NCBI GenBank assembly: GCA_023436685.1
Contig: JAEZIL010000042.1
Span: 1-8,279, forward strand
Length of the DNA: 8,279 nucleotides
Origin: Bacteroidota bacterium
GTDB lineage: Bacteria; Bacteroidota; Bacteroidia; Chitinophagales; Chitinophagaceae
Direction: 5' to 3'
Below, in pieces: positions 1 to 6,917 of this stretch; positions within the stretch are counted from its first letter, which is position 1, and each line of letters begins with the position of its first letter. The notes under the pieces were generated by a model. That model was given only the letters and a program-made list of their open reading frames with translations. It had not been told where the DNA came from and did no database searches. The translations under genes were made by a program, and so were the position numbers.

Positions 1-213
1 GGTTTATATTTCCCCACTAAACCGGATGAGCACTATCAGACGCTATATACAATGAACGATACCGGCGAAGAGGCCCTGAACAGTGCTACTTTGTATGCCC
101 ATTATGGTAAAGGCCATTATATCTATACTTCACTTTCTTTTTTCAGACAGTTACCAGCAGGCAATGAAGGAGCCGTACGTTTATTAATGAATATGTTATC
201 AGTAGGGAAATAG
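1..213 (+). CDS. PIG-L family deacetylase, C-terminal end (5' part outside window)
   Basis: Only the last 70 codons are present; the frame is open from the first base and stops with TAG at 211-213. The fragment has the run GKGHYIYTSLSFFRQLPAG followed by a short helix ending in LSVGK. From memory this matches the extreme C-terminus of the long (about 800-residue) Bacteroidota proteins that carry an N-terminal PIG-L/LmbE zinc-dependent N-deacetylase domain and a C-terminal amidotransferase-like beta domain. The catalytic part lies outside the window, so the activity cannot be verified here. The stop is one base before the start of the membrane peptide gene at 215, which in turn overlaps the symporter gene; co-transcription is very likely. 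A role in deacetylating an N-acetyl sugar or glycoconjugate whose product is moved by the symporter is inference. Alternative: another protein sharing this ThuA/amidotransferase-like C-terminal fold. Confidence 0.62.
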   Translation, partial: GLYFPTKPDEHYQTLYTMNDTGEEALNSATLYAHYGKGHYIYTSLSFFRQLPAGNEGAVRLLMNMLSVGK

Positions 214-214
214 T

Positions 215-328
215 ATGCCAATGAATGAACCCAAGCAACAAAACTGGACCGCCTGGTATATAGCCGTATTATTGGTACTGGCCATACAAATATTATTGTA
301 TTACTGGTTTACACAATATTGGTCATGA
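215..328 (+). CDS. 37-residue single-pass membrane peptide between deacetylase and symporter
   Basis: This ORF of 37 codons plus TGA starts with ATG at 215 (a second in-frame ATG is at 221). The N-terminal dozen residues are polar (MPMNEPKQQN), followed by one hydrophobic aromatic-rich helix from about residue 11 to 33 (AWYIAVLLVLAIQILLYYWF) and a short TQYWS end. It looks like one transmembrane segment without a signal-peptidase site. Its start is 1 nt after the upstream stop, and its TGA overlaps the symporter ATG as ATGA, the layout expected for a translationally coupled gene. The length is below most gene-calling cut-offs, so it may be missing from annotations. Some SSS transporters have small membrane partners (the DUF4212 and YhdT types), but those are longer and I see no direct similarity. 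A symporter accessory role is inferred from coupling and topology only. Confidence 0.7.
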   Translation: MPMNEPKQQNWTAWYIAVLLVLAIQILLYYWFTQYWS

Positions 329-2013
329 GTACGCTTGATTGGTTTATCTTACTTTTTACACTTATTAGCATTATAGCTTACGGTGTTTACAAAGGCCGTG
401 GGCAAACAGGTTCTGACAGTTATTTGCTGGCCAACAAAAACATGCCCTGGTATGTTGTATTGCTGGGCATAATGGCAACACAAGCCAGTGCTATCACATT
501 TCTTTCAGCACCGGGCCAGGCATATACCGATGGAATGCGGTTTGTACAATACTACTTTGGGTTACCTATAGCTATGGTTGTTATCAGCGTAACATTCATA
601 CCCATTTTTCAAAAGCTAAATGTATATACAGCTTATGAATATCTTGAACACCGCTTTGATAGAGATACACGGCTACTTACTTCTGTGCTCTTCCTTATCT
701 CACGCGGCCTGTCGACGGGCATTAGTATATATGCCCCATCCATTATCCTTTCTTCTATAATGGGGTGGAATATATATGTAACAAACATCATTACAGGTGG
801 ACTACTAATTATATACACATATACGGGAGGTGCCAAGGCTATTGCCCATACACAAAAGCTTCAATTTGTAATCATACTTTCGGCAATGGCTTTAGCCGGG
901 TATCTTGTTGTGCAGCGTCTTCCTGAGGGAATAAATTTTAACGATGCCTTGTACATCGCAGGTAAATCAGGAAAACTAAACGTTATTACTACAAATTTCG
1001 ATTGGCAGGATCGATATAATATATGGAGCGGAATAATAGGTGGCTTTTTTCTTGCACTATCATATTTTGGCACAGATCAAAGCCAGGTAGGACGCTACAT
1101 TTCAGGAAAAGACCTGAAACAAAGCAGACTTGGGCTTTTAATGAATGGCCTTATTAAAATACCTATGCAATTTTCTATACTACTCATAGGCGCTTTGCTA
1201 TTTGCTTTCTACAGTTTGCAACCTGCACCTGTATATTTTAACGAGCGGGTTTATAGTGAAACCAAACAGGCACACCCTGAAAAAATACAGCCTATTGAAA
1301 ACAAGTTTTATCAATTACAGCAACAGTACCAACTACAAGCCCAGAATACTATACTTAATAAAAATGCGGGAAATACGTCTTTGGCGCAGGCATCGTTAAG
1401 CGCCTTAACACAAACACAGAATGAAATAAAAGAAGTACGAAATGAGGTAAGAAAAGCAATAGTTGCTAATAATAGTCATGCTGATGCAAGCGATACAAAC
1501 TATATTTTCCTGTATTTCGTTACCCATTCTTTGCCTAAGGGTATCATCGGTTTATTATTTGCGGTTATCTTCCTGGCATCATGGGGCTCAATATCAGCTG
1601 CCTTAAACTCTTTAGCATCCTCCTCTCTAATGGATATACATTTATTATCCAAACCAGCCCCTTCAGAGAAAAGGCAACTATTGTATGGCAGGCTGCATAC
1701 ATTGGGTTGGGGCATCTTTTGTATAGCAGTGGCAACTTTTGCAACCCAAATGGGCTCATTGATTGAAGCAGTGAATATTCTTGGATCATTGTTCTACGGT
1801 ACTATCCTGGGAATTTTCCTAGTAGCATTTTATTTCAAAAATGTAGGTGGAAGGCCTGTTCTATATGCTGCCATTATTACAGAGATATGTGTAGTAATAA
1901 TTTATTCGTTACATATCGTTTCTTTTCTATGGCTTAATGTAATAGGCACCATAATGGTATTACTGCTATCCTTGCTATTAAACATATTCATGAAAATTAA
2001 AAAAGCAGATTGA
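325..2013 (+). CDS. Sodium:solute symporter (SSS/SLC5 family)
   Basis: This 562-residue inner-membrane protein should couple sodium entry to uptake of an organic solute, by the family mechanism. It has about 13 hydrophobic segments. Family marks seen: the first core helix with IMATQASAITFLSAPG (49-64), the TDQxQVxRY-type loop at 250-258, and the LNSLASSSLMDIH stretch after the sodium-site helix (427-439). Compared with vSGLT, galactose contacts E68 and Q69 align with I57 and T58, so the substrate is probably not galactose; it remains unknown. A hydrophilic insert of about 93 residues (299-391), rich in Q, N and charged residues with a likely coiled coil, separates two membrane segments. ATG 325 is preferred over the in-frame TTG at 319, because it overlaps the upstream TGA as ATGA and gives a normal N-terminus. 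Linkage to the PIG-L-type gene suggests a sugar derivative or another deacetylation product as substrate, which is inference. Confidence 0.92.
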   Translation: MSTLDWFILLFTLISIIAYGVYKGRGQTGSDSYLLANKNMPWYVVLLGIMATQASAITFLSAPGQAYTDGMRFVQYYFGLPIAMVVISVTFIPIFQKLNVYTAYEYLEHRFDRDTRLLTSVLFLISRGLSTGISIYAPSIILSSIMGWNIYVTNIITGGLLIIYTYTGGAKAIAHTQKLQFVIILSAMALAGYLVVQRLPEGINFNDALYIAGKSGKLNVITTNFDWQDRYNIWSGIIGGFFLALSYFGTDQSQVGRYISGKDLKQSRLGLLMNGLIKIPMQFSILLIGALLFAFYSLQPAPVYFNERVYSETKQAHPEKIQPIENKFYQLQQQYQLQAQNTILNKNAGNTSLAQASLSALTQTQNEIKEVRNEVRKAIVANNSHADASDTNYIFLYFVTHSLPKGIIGLLFAVIFLASWGSISAALNSLASSSLMDIHLLSKPAPSEKRQLLYGRLHTLGWGIFCIAVATFATQMGSLIEAVNILGSLFYGTILGIFLVAFYFKNVGGRPVLYAAIITEICVVIIYSLHIVSFLWLNVIGTIMVLLLSLLLNIFMKIKKAD

Positions 2014-2075
2014 AATAAGAATTTTACAATTCTATTACATTGATTTTGTGCCTTATTAAGCATTTCAAAAAACCA

Positions 2076-2083
2076 TATTTTTG
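2076..2083 (+). promoter_or_regulatory. Bacteroidota -7 promoter element for the surface protein gene
   Basis: TATTTTTG fits the Bacteroidota -7 consensus TAnnTTTG and lies in the 93-bp gap after the symporter, 23 bp before the GTG start at 2107. This predicts a short AT-rich leader of about 20 nt. The only clear upstream TTTTG (2044-2048) is 27 bp away, longer than the usual spacing of about 19-21, so the -33 element is weak or absent. Confidence 0.45.
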
Positions 2084-2106
2084 TATTTACTGATAATACT
2101 TAAACT

Positions 2107-5055
2107 GTGAACTTGCGGAAACTGTCATTTTTATTATATGCACTTGTATTTTGGAGTTTAGACTCTTCAGCACAAATAAGCGGCGCCAATGTTTTCCTGC
2201 AAGGCAACTATGTAGAAGTAGGCATTGCACCGAATGGTGCGTTTGGCACTACAGTAGATGCCCCTTTTGGGTATCATGCACGCCCTTACTACTCTCCTTA
2301 CCCTATTTTCGATACTGGCACCAGTACTTATACCGTAAGACAGTTCTCCTTGGGTTTTGTTTCTGATTATGGCAAAGATGGCTGGACCGTTGGGAGTCCT
2401 GCGTATTTCGGTGATTATTTTGTACCCAGTTTACCACAGGAAGGATTTTCTATTCAAGCTAATGGTATAATTTCTAATGCGTGGACCAGAGAGTATATTA
2501 CTAACCACGCTACTGGCTTTACAGGTACCTTATATGGGGCGAACAATAGCTACAACGACGCAGGCGGGATTAAAACTGCAACATGGCTGGGGTCAATGGG
2601 TAACCTATCAGTAAAGCAAACCACACGATTGAACGATACAGATCTATTTTTTACTATGAGTGTTGTTCTGAAAAACACAGGCACTACAACTATAAATGAT
2701 GTTTTCTATTTAAGAACAGTAGATGCAGATAATGATTGGGCACTAACAGGACTAGATGGCACAACAATAAATAAAATACAACATCAGCTACCTAATGCGG
2801 GCGACAAGGTACTAGTTACCGCCAGAGGAGCAATATATCCCAATGTATATTTGGGATTGGGCACGAGAGACTGCAGAGCCAAAGTATTCTACCTCGATAA
2901 TGGCCAGGTATCCCCTCCCCCAACTGTAACCTTAGAAAACCTATACGACGGAATTCCTAGCGCAATTGTCTACCAAAATGGTTCCGACACTGCTGATCAA
3001 GGTATAGGCATTGTATTTGACCTGGGTGATATAGCTGCCGGCGATAGTGTAACATTCTCTTACGCATATATATTAAGAGAAGCTGATCTCGATGTGGCTA
3101 TTAACCAAACACAACCCCAACTTGCTCACAACGGCGTCAATTACTCATCGGGCGATACTATTAAAATGTGCCAGAACGGTAGCGGTGCAGTGGTAGACAT
3201 TATCAACGGCGATTTTTTTAACTGGACATGGTCTCCATCTACCGGCCTTGCTACTACAAGCGGCACACACAACACCATCACCTTAACAAGCACTACGCCT
3301 ATAACCTACACACTTACAGGTGCAAGCAGTATGTCATCGCTATGTGCATCAGAAATACTTACCATACGTGTAGAGCCTAATATTACCCCGCAACCTACAG
3401 TCACCCCAATCACTTATTGCCTCGGGCAAACCGCCCAGCCATTAGCTGCTGTGGGTAGTAATATTCTTTGGTATACAGCAGCTACAGGTGGTACAGGTGT
3501 GGTTTTACTCATCCCACCAACTGCCGTTGCAGGCACGTTTACTTACTATGCCACACAAACAATAAATGGCTGTGAAAGTGCGCGTGTACCTGTTGTGGTT
3601 ACTGTTTATGCCCCACCCGCAATAACCATACCTCCTCAGGACGATACTGCCTGCGTAAATGGCACTGCAGATTTTTCAGTTTTAGTTACCGGGGGCAATC
3701 TGGGTTATCAATGGCAAAGCGATGATGGATCAGGATTTACAAACATAACCGACAACACAATATATAGCGGAACTAACACTTCAACATTAACGCTAGCAAA
3801 TATTCCCGGCACTTATAATGGCTACCGTTACAGGTGCTTAGTTAACGGACTATGTTCTGCAGCAAGCCTTTCATCTCCACCAGCAACACTACAATTAACA
3901 GATCCTGCAAATATTACCAGTCAACCATCTAACACTATCATATGCGTGGGGTTAGATGATACATTAACCATAACATCATCTGGCCTTAAACTTAACTATC
4001 AATGGCAATATAAGACTCCGTCAGGATTTATCAATCTAACTAACAGTGCAACATACAGTGGTGTGACAACACCATCATTAATAATAACAGGCGCTACAGT
4101 TGCTAATGCCGGCGATTACCGTTGCATAGTTAATAACGAATGTTCACCACCCGACACTTCCGACATTGCCAATGTACGCATTTCAACTGCTGCAAATATC
4201 TGGAGGCAATCCTCCGATCAATACATATGCGAAGGCACACCGCTTGATCTAGACGTTCAGGTTTCGGGGCCTATATTATCTTTCCAATGGCAAATAAACG
4301 ACGGTAGGGGCTGGAAAGATGTTATTAACACACCACCTTTCATCGGTGCTAAATCCAACTTATTACGCATAAGCTCGGTTGATGCTAGCCTTGATAGTGT
4401 AAAATTTCGTTGTATTGTTTTTGGTGAGTGCATCACAGTGTATAGCAATGAGATCAATATTCTATTATATGCGCAACCAAGAATCACAAAACAACCACTA
4501 GATGCAACAGTAATAAACAATACTCCTGCTACTTTCAGAATAACAACCACAGGAGTGGGCATTAAGTACAGATGGCTGGCAAGCTATACCGGTAATTCTT
4601 TTGCATTTATAAATGATAATAGCGTTTATTCAGGAACAAAGACCCCGCTACTAACTATTAATAATGCTACATACGCCCAGAATGGCATGCATTACCTATG
4701 TCTTGTAGAAGAGACGGGAGGATGCAATTATAGCGATACAACAAGCGATACAGTACAACTCTGGGTAAACCCACCAACAACTATTAAGCCTATAGAGATC
4801 GATAAAACATTTATAATATATCCTAACCCGGTTGAAAGTGGCACTGTACTAAATATTCAGTCAAATCTCTTTAATAAAGAGATGGACATCATTATGATTA
4901 ACAGTATAGGCCAAAAGGTTATAAAGCACAGAGTAAAGTTTGATAATTATAATACCAGCATAACCCTACCCCATTTAGCAAAGGGAGTATATATTGTACA
5001 GTTTATAAATGAAGAGAATGAGATAATGCAGCTTACCAATCTGGTGATCCAATAA
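2107..5055 (+). CDS. Secreted multidomain Ig-like surface protein with T9SS type A sorting domain
   Basis: This 982-residue protein is predicted to cross the inner membrane by Sec and the outer membrane by the type IX system, then be attached to the cell surface or released. Layout: signal peptide 1-23, ending SSAQ as is common in Bacteroidota; a beta-rich region 24 to about 340 that I cannot assign; a PKD-like segment about 345-422 (C355, WTWSPSTG near 374); an Ig domain of the CHU_C-associated type about 423-502 (YCLGQ near 438, LWYTAATGG); four Ig-like repeats 503-887; and a C-terminal sorting domain from about 903 with IYPNPV, GQKV and KGVYIVQF motifs. No catalytic motif is evident, so adhesion or a structural role is the best guess. 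An in-frame TAA at 2101 and the absence of ATG in the signal peptide force a GTG (2107) or TTG (2113) start. It stops one base before the convergent trmN6 stop. Confidence 0.88.
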   Translation: MNLRKLSFLLYALVFWSLDSSAQISGANVFLQGNYVEVGIAPNGAFGTTVDAPFGYHARPYYSPYPIFDTGTSTYTVRQFSLGFVSDYGKDGWTVGSPAYFGDYFVPSLPQEGFSIQANGIISNAWTREYITNHATGFTGTLYGANNSYNDAGGIKTATWLGSMGNLSVKQTTRLNDTDLFFTMSVVLKNTGTTTINDVFYLRTVDADNDWALTGLDGTTINKIQHQLPNAGDKVLVTARGAIYPNVYLGLGTRDCRAKVFYLDNGQVSPPPTVTLENLYDGIPSAIVYQNGSDTADQGIGIVFDLGDIAAGDSVTFSYAYILREADLDVAINQTQPQLAHNGVNYSSGDTIKMCQNGSGAVVDIINGDFFNWTWSPSTGLATTSGTHNTITLTSTTPITYTLTGASSMSSLCASEILTIRVEPNITPQPTVTPITYCLGQTAQPLAAVGSNILWYTAATGGTGVVLLIPPTAVAGTFTYYATQTINGCESARVPVVVTVYAPPAITIPPQDDTACVNGTADFSVLVTGGNLGYQWQSDDGSGFTNITDNTIYSGTNTSTLTLANIPGTYNGYRYRCLVNGLCSAASLSSPPATLQLTDPANITSQPSNTIICVGLDDTLTITSSGLKLNYQWQYKTPSGFINLTNSATYSGVTTPSLIITGATVANAGDYRCIVNNECSPPDTSDIANVRISTAANIWRQSSDQYICEGTPLDLDVQVSGPILSFQWQINDGRGWKDVINTPPFIGAKSNLLRISSVDASLDSVKFRCIVFGECITVYSNEINILLYAQPRITKQPLDATVINNTPATFRITTTGVGIKYRWLASYTGNSFAFINDNSVYSGTKTPLLTINNATYAQNGMHYLCLVEETGGCNYSDTTSDTVQLWVNPPTTIKPIEIDKTFIIYPNPVESGTVLNIQSNLFNKEMDIIMINSIGQKVIKHRVKFDNYNTSITLPHLAKGVYIVQFINEENEIMQLTNLVIQ
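3613..4767 (+). repeat. Four tandem Ig-like protein repeats (about 96 residues each)
   Basis: Within the surface protein, units run roughly 503-598, 599-694, 695-788 and 789-887. Each has an aromatic-[QR]-W core (YQWQ at 534, YQWQ at 631, FQWQ at 726, YRWL at 821), a YSGT/TPSLxI-type middle and a [RL]C[LI]V end followed by another Cys. Core-to-core spacing is 97, 95 and 95 residues. The units have diverged in DNA sequence, so the array is old. The last unit lacks the first Cys that the others have at 516, 613 and 708. Confidence 0.85.
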
Positions 5056-5056
5056 T

Positions 5057-5764
5057 TTAAAGGTTTAAATAGTAGGGGCTAAGCAGCTTAGCAAATGCCT
5101 CCGTGTACTTACCAGGTTCTTCGTAAATACAAAGCGTTTCCTGTTGTTTGACAGAAAACTTTCTACTGCATATACTCACCACCCTATTCTTAGGTTTATA
5201 GGGTAAAGGCTGGATATCCAATTGTTTATTAATGCACCAACCATACTGCCGGAGCAGATCTTCCCATATATCATGTTCTGCTATAGGCAATAAGATAGAA
5301 GCGCTTCCCTTTGCCGAGAGCAATGAGCTTATTGTATCAAGAAGCTGTATGTAACTTAGTTCACTAGTATGTCGTGCCACATTTCTGGCGGCTACGAGGC
5401 TTTGCAAGCTGTTATTAAAAAATGGTGGATTGCATATAATGTAATCATATTGACCACCTTGTTCAAAGCTTTTTATATCAACTTCAATCACGCGTAATCT
5501 TTTAGCCCAGGGCGATGCAATGAAATTTTCTTTTGCCTGGTAGGCAGCATCACTGTTTATTTCTACAGCATCTATTATAATGTCACAATTTTTCTGTGCA
5601 AGCATTAATGATAATAGCCCTGTACCGGTACCAATATCTAAAACCCTTTTTGCTGTCAGGGGCACGTCGCTCCATGCGCCTTGTATACAGGCATCGGTTG
5701 ATACCTTCATAGCGCATTTGTTTTGCTCTATCTTGAACTGTTTAAACTGAAAAAAACTATTCAT
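5057..5764 (-). CDS. trmN6: tRNA1(Val) (adenine(37)-N6)-methyltransferase
   Basis: This cytoplasmic SAM-dependent methyltransferase is expected to make m6A at position 37 of tRNA1-Val, as YfiC/TrmN6 does in E. coli. It has 235 residues against about 245 in E. coli. Visible marks are the family N-terminus FKQFKIEQNKCAMKVSTDA (7-25), SAM motif I DIGTGTG (43-49), the acidic ribose contact E68 in the AVEIN strand, and the N6-adenine catalytic motif NPPF (112-115). The chosen start is ATG at 5764, which shares one base with the tsaD stop (TAATG); an in-frame ATG at 5770 would add only two residues. No promoter is visible, so expression probably depends on tsaD transcription and translational coupling. 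Its stop is separated by one base from the stop of the convergent surface protein gene. Close relatives (PrmC-like and RsmC-like enzymes) share NPPF, but the CAMKV-TDA N-terminus favours TrmN6. Confidence 0.93.
   Translation of the reverse strand: MNSFFQFKQFKIEQNKCAMKVSTDACIQGAWSDVPLTAKRVLDIGTGTGLLSLMLAQKNCDIIIDAVEINSDAAYQAKENFIASPWAKRLRVIEVDIKSFEQGGQYDYIICNPPFFNNSLQSLVAARNVARHTSELSYIQLLDTISSLLSAKGSASILLPIAEHDIWEDLLRQYGWCINKQLDIQPLPYKPKNRVVSICSRKFSVKQQETLCIYEEPGKYTEAFAKLLSPYYLNL
5078..5092. repeat. Perfect 15-bp palindrome at convergent gene ends
   Basis: GCTAAGC-A-GCTTAGC forms a 6-7 bp stem with a tiny loop, inside the last codons of trmN6 and 22 bp past the stop of the surface protein gene. 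On the + strand it could act as a 3' stem for the surface protein mRNA. No T-run follows it, so an intrinsic terminator is not supported, and chance plus coding constraint may explain it. Confidence 0.35.
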
Positions 5765-6774
5765 TACCATGTAGCACGTGCTGTAGGACTCACGCTAAGA
5801 TCTTCAAACTCTCCTTTCAAATACTTATAATATCCAGTAATCCCTATCATTGCCGCATTATCGGTACAATACTCAAACTTAGGTATATATACCTGCCAGC
5901 CAAGCCTTTCACCCGTTTCTATCATTGCAGCACGCAATCCGCTGTTAGCTGATACACCACCTGCTATACCTATATTGTCTATCTTCAGTTCCTTTGCTGC
6001 CTGTACAAGCTTTTTCATAAGCATACCTACAATAGTATGTTGAACTGAAGCACAGATATCTTTAAGATTGTTTTCTATAAAATTGGGATCGGCTTTTTTC
6101 TGGGCTTGCAAAAAATATAATACTGATGTTTTAATGCCACTAAAGCTGAAATCATAACCTTTCATCGCAGCCATAGGAAAGGAAAATTTCTCATGGTCTC
6201 CTTCCTTTGCAAGTTTATCAACCAATGGTCCCCCTGGGTATTGTAGCCCTAACATTTTAGCCACTTTGTCAAAAGCCTCACCGGCAGCATCATCTATTGT
6301 TTCTCCCAGCACCTCCATATCAAGATGGCTTTTGCATAGCACAATTTGTGTATGCCCGCCAGATACAGTTAAACATAAAAAAGGGAAAGAGGGTTTAGGC
6401 TCTTCTATAAAATGGGCTAGTACATGGGCCTGCATATGGTGTACGGCTATCAAGGGCACATTTAATGCCTGTGCATACCCTTTTGCGAAACAGGATCCAA
6501 CAAGAAGCGACCCTATTAGTCCCGGTGCTTGAGTAAAAGCAACAGCATGTATATTTGCTTTATCTACATTAGCTTGTTTCAATGCTACATCCACTACCGG
6601 TACTATGTTCTGCATATGTGCCCGCGAAGCCAGTTCAGGCACTACACCACCATATTGCTCATGCACCTTTTGTGTAGCTATAAGATTGCTTAGAACTTTT
6701 CCATTCTGAATTACAGCAGCGCTGGTTTCATCGCATGAAGATTCAATAGCCAATATATTGTGAAGAGATTTCAT
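5764..6774 (-). CDS. tsaD: tRNA N6-adenosine threonylcarbamoyltransferase TsaD
   Basis: TsaD (Kae1/Qri7/YgjD family) transfers the threonylcarbamoyl group from TC-AMP to A37 of ANN-decoding tRNAs, giving t6A; in bacteria it works with TsaB and TsaE, which are not in the window. The protein has 336 residues, the usual length. ASKHA features seen: the first phosphate loop IESSCDETS (10-18), the metal-binding pair H113 and H117 (HMQAH), SGGH (138-141), the GGVSAN loop near 280 and the third metal ligand D305 in CTDNAAMIG. I chose ATG 6774 because it gives the canonical start just before LAIESSCDETS. A start at 6900 would add 42 residues unlike the family and run through a hairpin and promoter. 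Its TAA overlaps the trmN6 ATG by one base. A promoter candidate and a leader inverted repeat lie immediately upstream. Confidence 0.97.
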   Translation of the reverse strand: MKSLHNILAIESSCDETSAAVIQNGKVLSNLIATQKVHEQYGGVVPELASRAHMQNIVPVVDVALKQANVDKANIHAVAFTQAPGLIGSLLVGSCFAKGYAQALNVPLIAVHHMQAHVLAHFIEEPKPSFPFLCLTVSGGHTQIVLCKSHLDMEVLGETIDDAAGEAFDKVAKMLGLQYPGGPLVDKLAKEGDHEKFSFPMAAMKGYDFSFSGIKTSVLYFLQAQKKADPNFIENNLKDICASVQHTIVGMLMKKLVQAAKELKIDNIGIAGGVSANSGLRAAMIETGERLGWQVYIPKFEYCTDNAAMIGITGYYKYLKGEFEDLSVSPTARATW

Positions 6775-6808
6775 GTAAGGATGCAAAATTCGGTAAAAAC
6801 TCCTTACA
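6774..6808 (-). promoter_or_regulatory. Inverted repeat in tsaD leader ending at the start codon
   Basis: On the + strand TGTAAGGA (6774-6781) and TCCTTACA (6801-6808) are perfect 8-bp inverted arms with a 19-nt spacer. In the tsaD mRNA the 3' arm includes the A of the AUG, and the 5' arm contains the SD-like AAGGA. Folding would occlude the start codon. The 5' arm lies about where the transcript is predicted to begin. Function is inference. Confidence 0.4.
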
Positions 6809-6812
6809 ATAG

Positions 6813-6845
6813 CAAAAACACCAATGCACGTGTATAAAATCAAAA
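6813..6845 (-). promoter_or_regulatory. Candidate tsaD-trmN6 promoter (-33 TTTTG / -7 TGTTTTTG)
   Basis: Read on the - strand, TTTTG (6845-6841) is followed after 20 bp by TGTTTTTG (6820-6813), one base off the Bacteroidota -7 consensus TAnnTTTG and with the usual spacing. The predicted transcript start is near 6808, giving a leader of about 34 nt. It lies directly after the terminator-like hairpin downstream of scpA. Confidence 0.5.
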
Positions 6846-6877
6846 TCCCCAAACTTCTGTCCGACAGTGGTTGGGGA
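6846..6877 (-). terminator. Terminator-like hairpin after scpA
   Basis: The outer stem TCCCCAA (6846-6852) / TTGGGGA (6871-6877) encloses an inner stem CTGT/ACAG (6857-6860/6864-6867). On the - strand it is followed by TTTTGATTTTA, and it starts 41 bp after the scpA stop, as expected for an intrinsic terminator of scpA. The + strand side is also T-rich (ATTTCTTTT), but no + strand gene ends there. Confidence 0.55.
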
Positions 6878-6917
6878 ATTTCTTTTGCAATTGCTTGCAT
6901 TAGTAATATATCAATTA

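Noticed and set aside
319..324. TTG start for the symporter two codons upstream
   Set aside because: ATG 325 overlaps the upstream TGA as ATGA and gives a normal N-terminus.
2018..2033. AGAATT-TTAC-AATTCT hairpin after the symporter stop
   Set aside because: The 6-bp stem is almost all A-T and no T-run follows, so it is too weak to call a terminator.
4257..4562. 101-codon - strand ORF inside the surface protein gene
   Set aside because: It is a shadow of the Ig-repeat coding frame, with no promoter or recognisable motif.
3613..4767. Possible recent DNA tandem duplication or CRISPR-like array
   Set aside because: Periodicity is at protein level only (Ig folds). The nucleotide sequences have diverged, and there are no identical repeats with spacers.
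6775..6900. 42-residue N-terminal extension of TsaD from ATG 6900, with a hydrophobic stretch
   Set aside because: TsaD starts just before LAIESSCDET in the family. The extension has no family support and crosses the terminator-like hairpin and the promoter candidate.
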